Shown here piece by piece: positions 5,597 through 6,602 of a stretch of DNA of 6,602 nucleotides (the first letter of the stretch is position 1; each line of letters opens with the position of its first letter). This stretch comes from Bacillota bacterium. GTDB lineage: Bacteria > Bacillota > Dehalobacteriia > UBA4068. The position numbers and the translations under genes were made by a program. The stretch lies in the NCBI GenBank assembly GCA_009778255.1, contig WRKD01000105.1:1-6602 (forward strand). The letters run 5' to 3'. Under the pieces are notes generated by a model, which saw only the letters and a program-made list of their open reading frames with translations, made no database searches and was not told the origin of the DNA.

Positions 5597-6322
5597 GTGA
5601 AGGTTTTTACCATTTCCGACCTTCATTTAGCTTTGTCAGAATACTTTGAGCCGGGCAAATCACCAGAAACTTATAAACCCATGGATGTTTTCGGGCGGCA
5701 TTGGCAGGATTATTATGGTGTGCTTTACGACAACTGGCAGAGTGTAGTAGCGCCAACAGATACGGTGTTGTTGCCCGGGGATATTTCTTGGGCGATGACG
5801 CTGTCGGAAACAGTATACGATTTTGCTTACTTAGCTGCCCTACCGGGACGTATTATCATCGTTAAAGGCAATCACGATTACTGGTGGCAAAGTATCGGCA
5901 AAGTACGCGCTGCCTTGCCTCCTAATTGTGTGGCTTTGCAGCACAGTAGTGTTATTGTAGGTTCAAAAGCTGTATGTGGCAGCCGGGGCTGGTTAACTCC
6001 AGATCACCCCGATTACCATGCGGTAGAAGATAATAAAATTTATGCGCGAGAGCTTTTACGCTTGCGCATGGCCTTGGAAGAAGGGGCGCGTAGTAGCTTG
6101 GGTTTAGTGGTATTGACCCATTATCCTCCTGTAAGCCAGCCAAAGGCTAAAAATGAGTTTTTATCTTTATTTGAAGAGTTTTCAGTTGAACTTTGTGTAT
6201 ATGGACATATTCATGGAACAGCTGCCAAGAATTCCACAGAAGGTTTACTTAATGGCATTCAATTTGTAAATGCCAGCTGCGATAGGTTAAATTTCACTCC
6301 GCGATTGCTGTGGGAGGAATAA
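5597..6322 (+). CDS. Calcineurin-type metallophosphoesterase
   Basis: A 241-residue cytoplasmic metal-dependent phosphoesterase (Metallophos superfamily), with no signal peptide. All five metal/catalytic motifs are present in order: D8-x-H10 (ISDLHL), G61-D62 (PGDISW), G91-N92-H93-D94 (KGNHDYWW), H175 (LTHYPP) and G203-H204-I205-H206 (YGHIHG). The PMDVFG, GDISWAM and NHDYWW phrases are those of a subgroup of small predicted phosphohydrolases widespread in Firmicutes; the physiological substrate is not known and cannot be read from the sequence. The GTG start (5597) is chosen over TTG 5573 because AGGAGGG at 5582-5588 fits it and the family begins right at the first beta strand. The next gene starts 21 bases after the stop, so the two are probably co-transcribed. 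Confidence 0.9.
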   Translation: MKVFTISDLHLALSEYFEPGKSPETYKPMDVFGRHWQDYYGVLYDNWQSVVAPTDTVLLPGDISWAMTLSETVYDFAYLAALPGRIIIVKGNHDYWWQSIGKVRAALPPNCVALQHSSVIVGSKAVCGSRGWLTPDHPDYHAVEDNKIYARELLRLRMALEEGARSSLGLVVLTHYPPVSQPKAKNEFLSLFEEFSVELCVYGHIHGTAAKNSTEGLLNGIQFVNASCDRLNFTPRLLWEE

Positions 6323-6343
6323 TCTTTATAAGGAGCGCTTGTA

Positions 6344-6602
6344 ATGAACAAAAGCTTACTATTTTTTATACTTGTGGTTGGGCTATTATTAATGGGGGGC
6401 TGTTTACAAGTTGCCGACCCACTTATTGATAGCCCCGGCGAGATAAAGATGGAAGAAACAGAACAAGCAAACGAAAGCAATGCGGAAAAAGCAAAGCATA
6501 TTGGCATAATTACTAGTGTATCAAGCCAAAGTAAAGCCGGTTTATTTGTTAAAAAACTGGGCGAGAGCAGAGTCGCCTACGATAAAACTGCCATTTTCCA
6601 TA
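6344..6602 (+). CDS. Putative lipoprotein, unrecognised (5' part only)
   Basis: Only the first 86 codons are in the window; the frame is open to the right edge. The protein starts MNKSLLFFILVVG and has a typical lipoprotein signal: a lysine near the N-terminus (K3), a hydrophobic core (residues 5-16) and a lipobox M17-G18-G19-C20, with C20 the predicted lipidated residue. After the cysteine comes a polar, glutamate-rich linker (about 36-50), then a segment beginning around HIGIITSVSSQ that looks like the first strand of a folded domain. It would be anchored on the outer face of the cytoplasmic membrane. AGGAG (6331-6335) lies 8 bases before ATG 6344. The gap of 21 bases after the metallophosphoesterase suggests an operon. 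I do not recognise the family from the visible part. Confidence 0.75.
   Translation, partial: MNKSLLFFILVVGLLLMGGCLQVADPLIDSPGEIKMEETEQANESNAEKAKHIGIITSVSSQSKAGLFVKKLGESRVAYDKTAIFH

Noticed and set aside
6437..6446. Third copy of the GGCGAGATAA word
   Set aside because: It lies inside the lipoprotein coding sequence (Gly-Glu-Ile codons) and far from the tandem pair, so it is most simply coincidence.

Overview
The window looks like chromosome from an anaerobic, probably Gram-positive (Firmicutes-type) bacterium. This is inferred from strong GGAGG-type ribosome binding sites, GTG starts, tightly packed genes, moderate GC content (judged by eye), a consensus sigma-A promoter, and an oxygen-sensitive ferredoxin-dependent 2-oxoacid oxidoreductase, DUF362-ferredoxin protein and NhaC-type antiporter. 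Clostridia or Negativicutes would fit. The genus cannot be told from the sequence.

Left block (1-2984, + strand): the 3' end of a family I CoA-transferase beta subunit is followed, 4 bases after its stop, by four genes for a 2-oxoacid:ferredoxin oxidoreductase in the order delta (ferredoxin), alpha, beta, gamma (korDABC type). The three junctions inside the korDABC set are 4-base ATGA, ATGA and GTGA overlaps, so the set is almost certainly one translationally coupled operon. Biochemically, the oxidoreductase turns a 2-oxoacid plus CoA into acyl-CoA, CO2 and reduced ferredoxin. The CoA-transferase could then move the CoA to or from another carboxylic acid. The exact 2-oxoacid (2-oxoglutarate, a branched-chain or an aryl 2-oxoacid) cannot be fixed from sequence alone.

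Middle (2981-4306, - strand): a NhaC-family sodium/proton-type antiporter, convergent with the gamma subunit gene. The two stop codons overlap in the 4-base palindrome TTAA. Its promoter is close to perfect (TTGACA, 17 bases, TATAGT) and lies in the 126-base divergent region 4307-4432.

Right block (4433-6602, + strand): a DUF362 protein with a C-terminal two-cluster ferredoxin domain; a 114-base non-coding gap holding a 9-base direct repeat two helical turns apart; a calcineurin-type metallophosphoesterase that starts at GTG 5597; and the 5' part of an unrecognised lipoprotein gene cut by the right edge.

No tRNA, rRNA, CRISPR, insertion sequence or phage gene is seen. Most of the window is recognisable metabolism. 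The points most worth following are the CoA-transferase/oxidoreductase operon, the divergent second half of the NhaC-like protein, the DUF362-ferredoxin protein of unknown role, the repeats in 5483-5596, and the unidentified lipoprotein.
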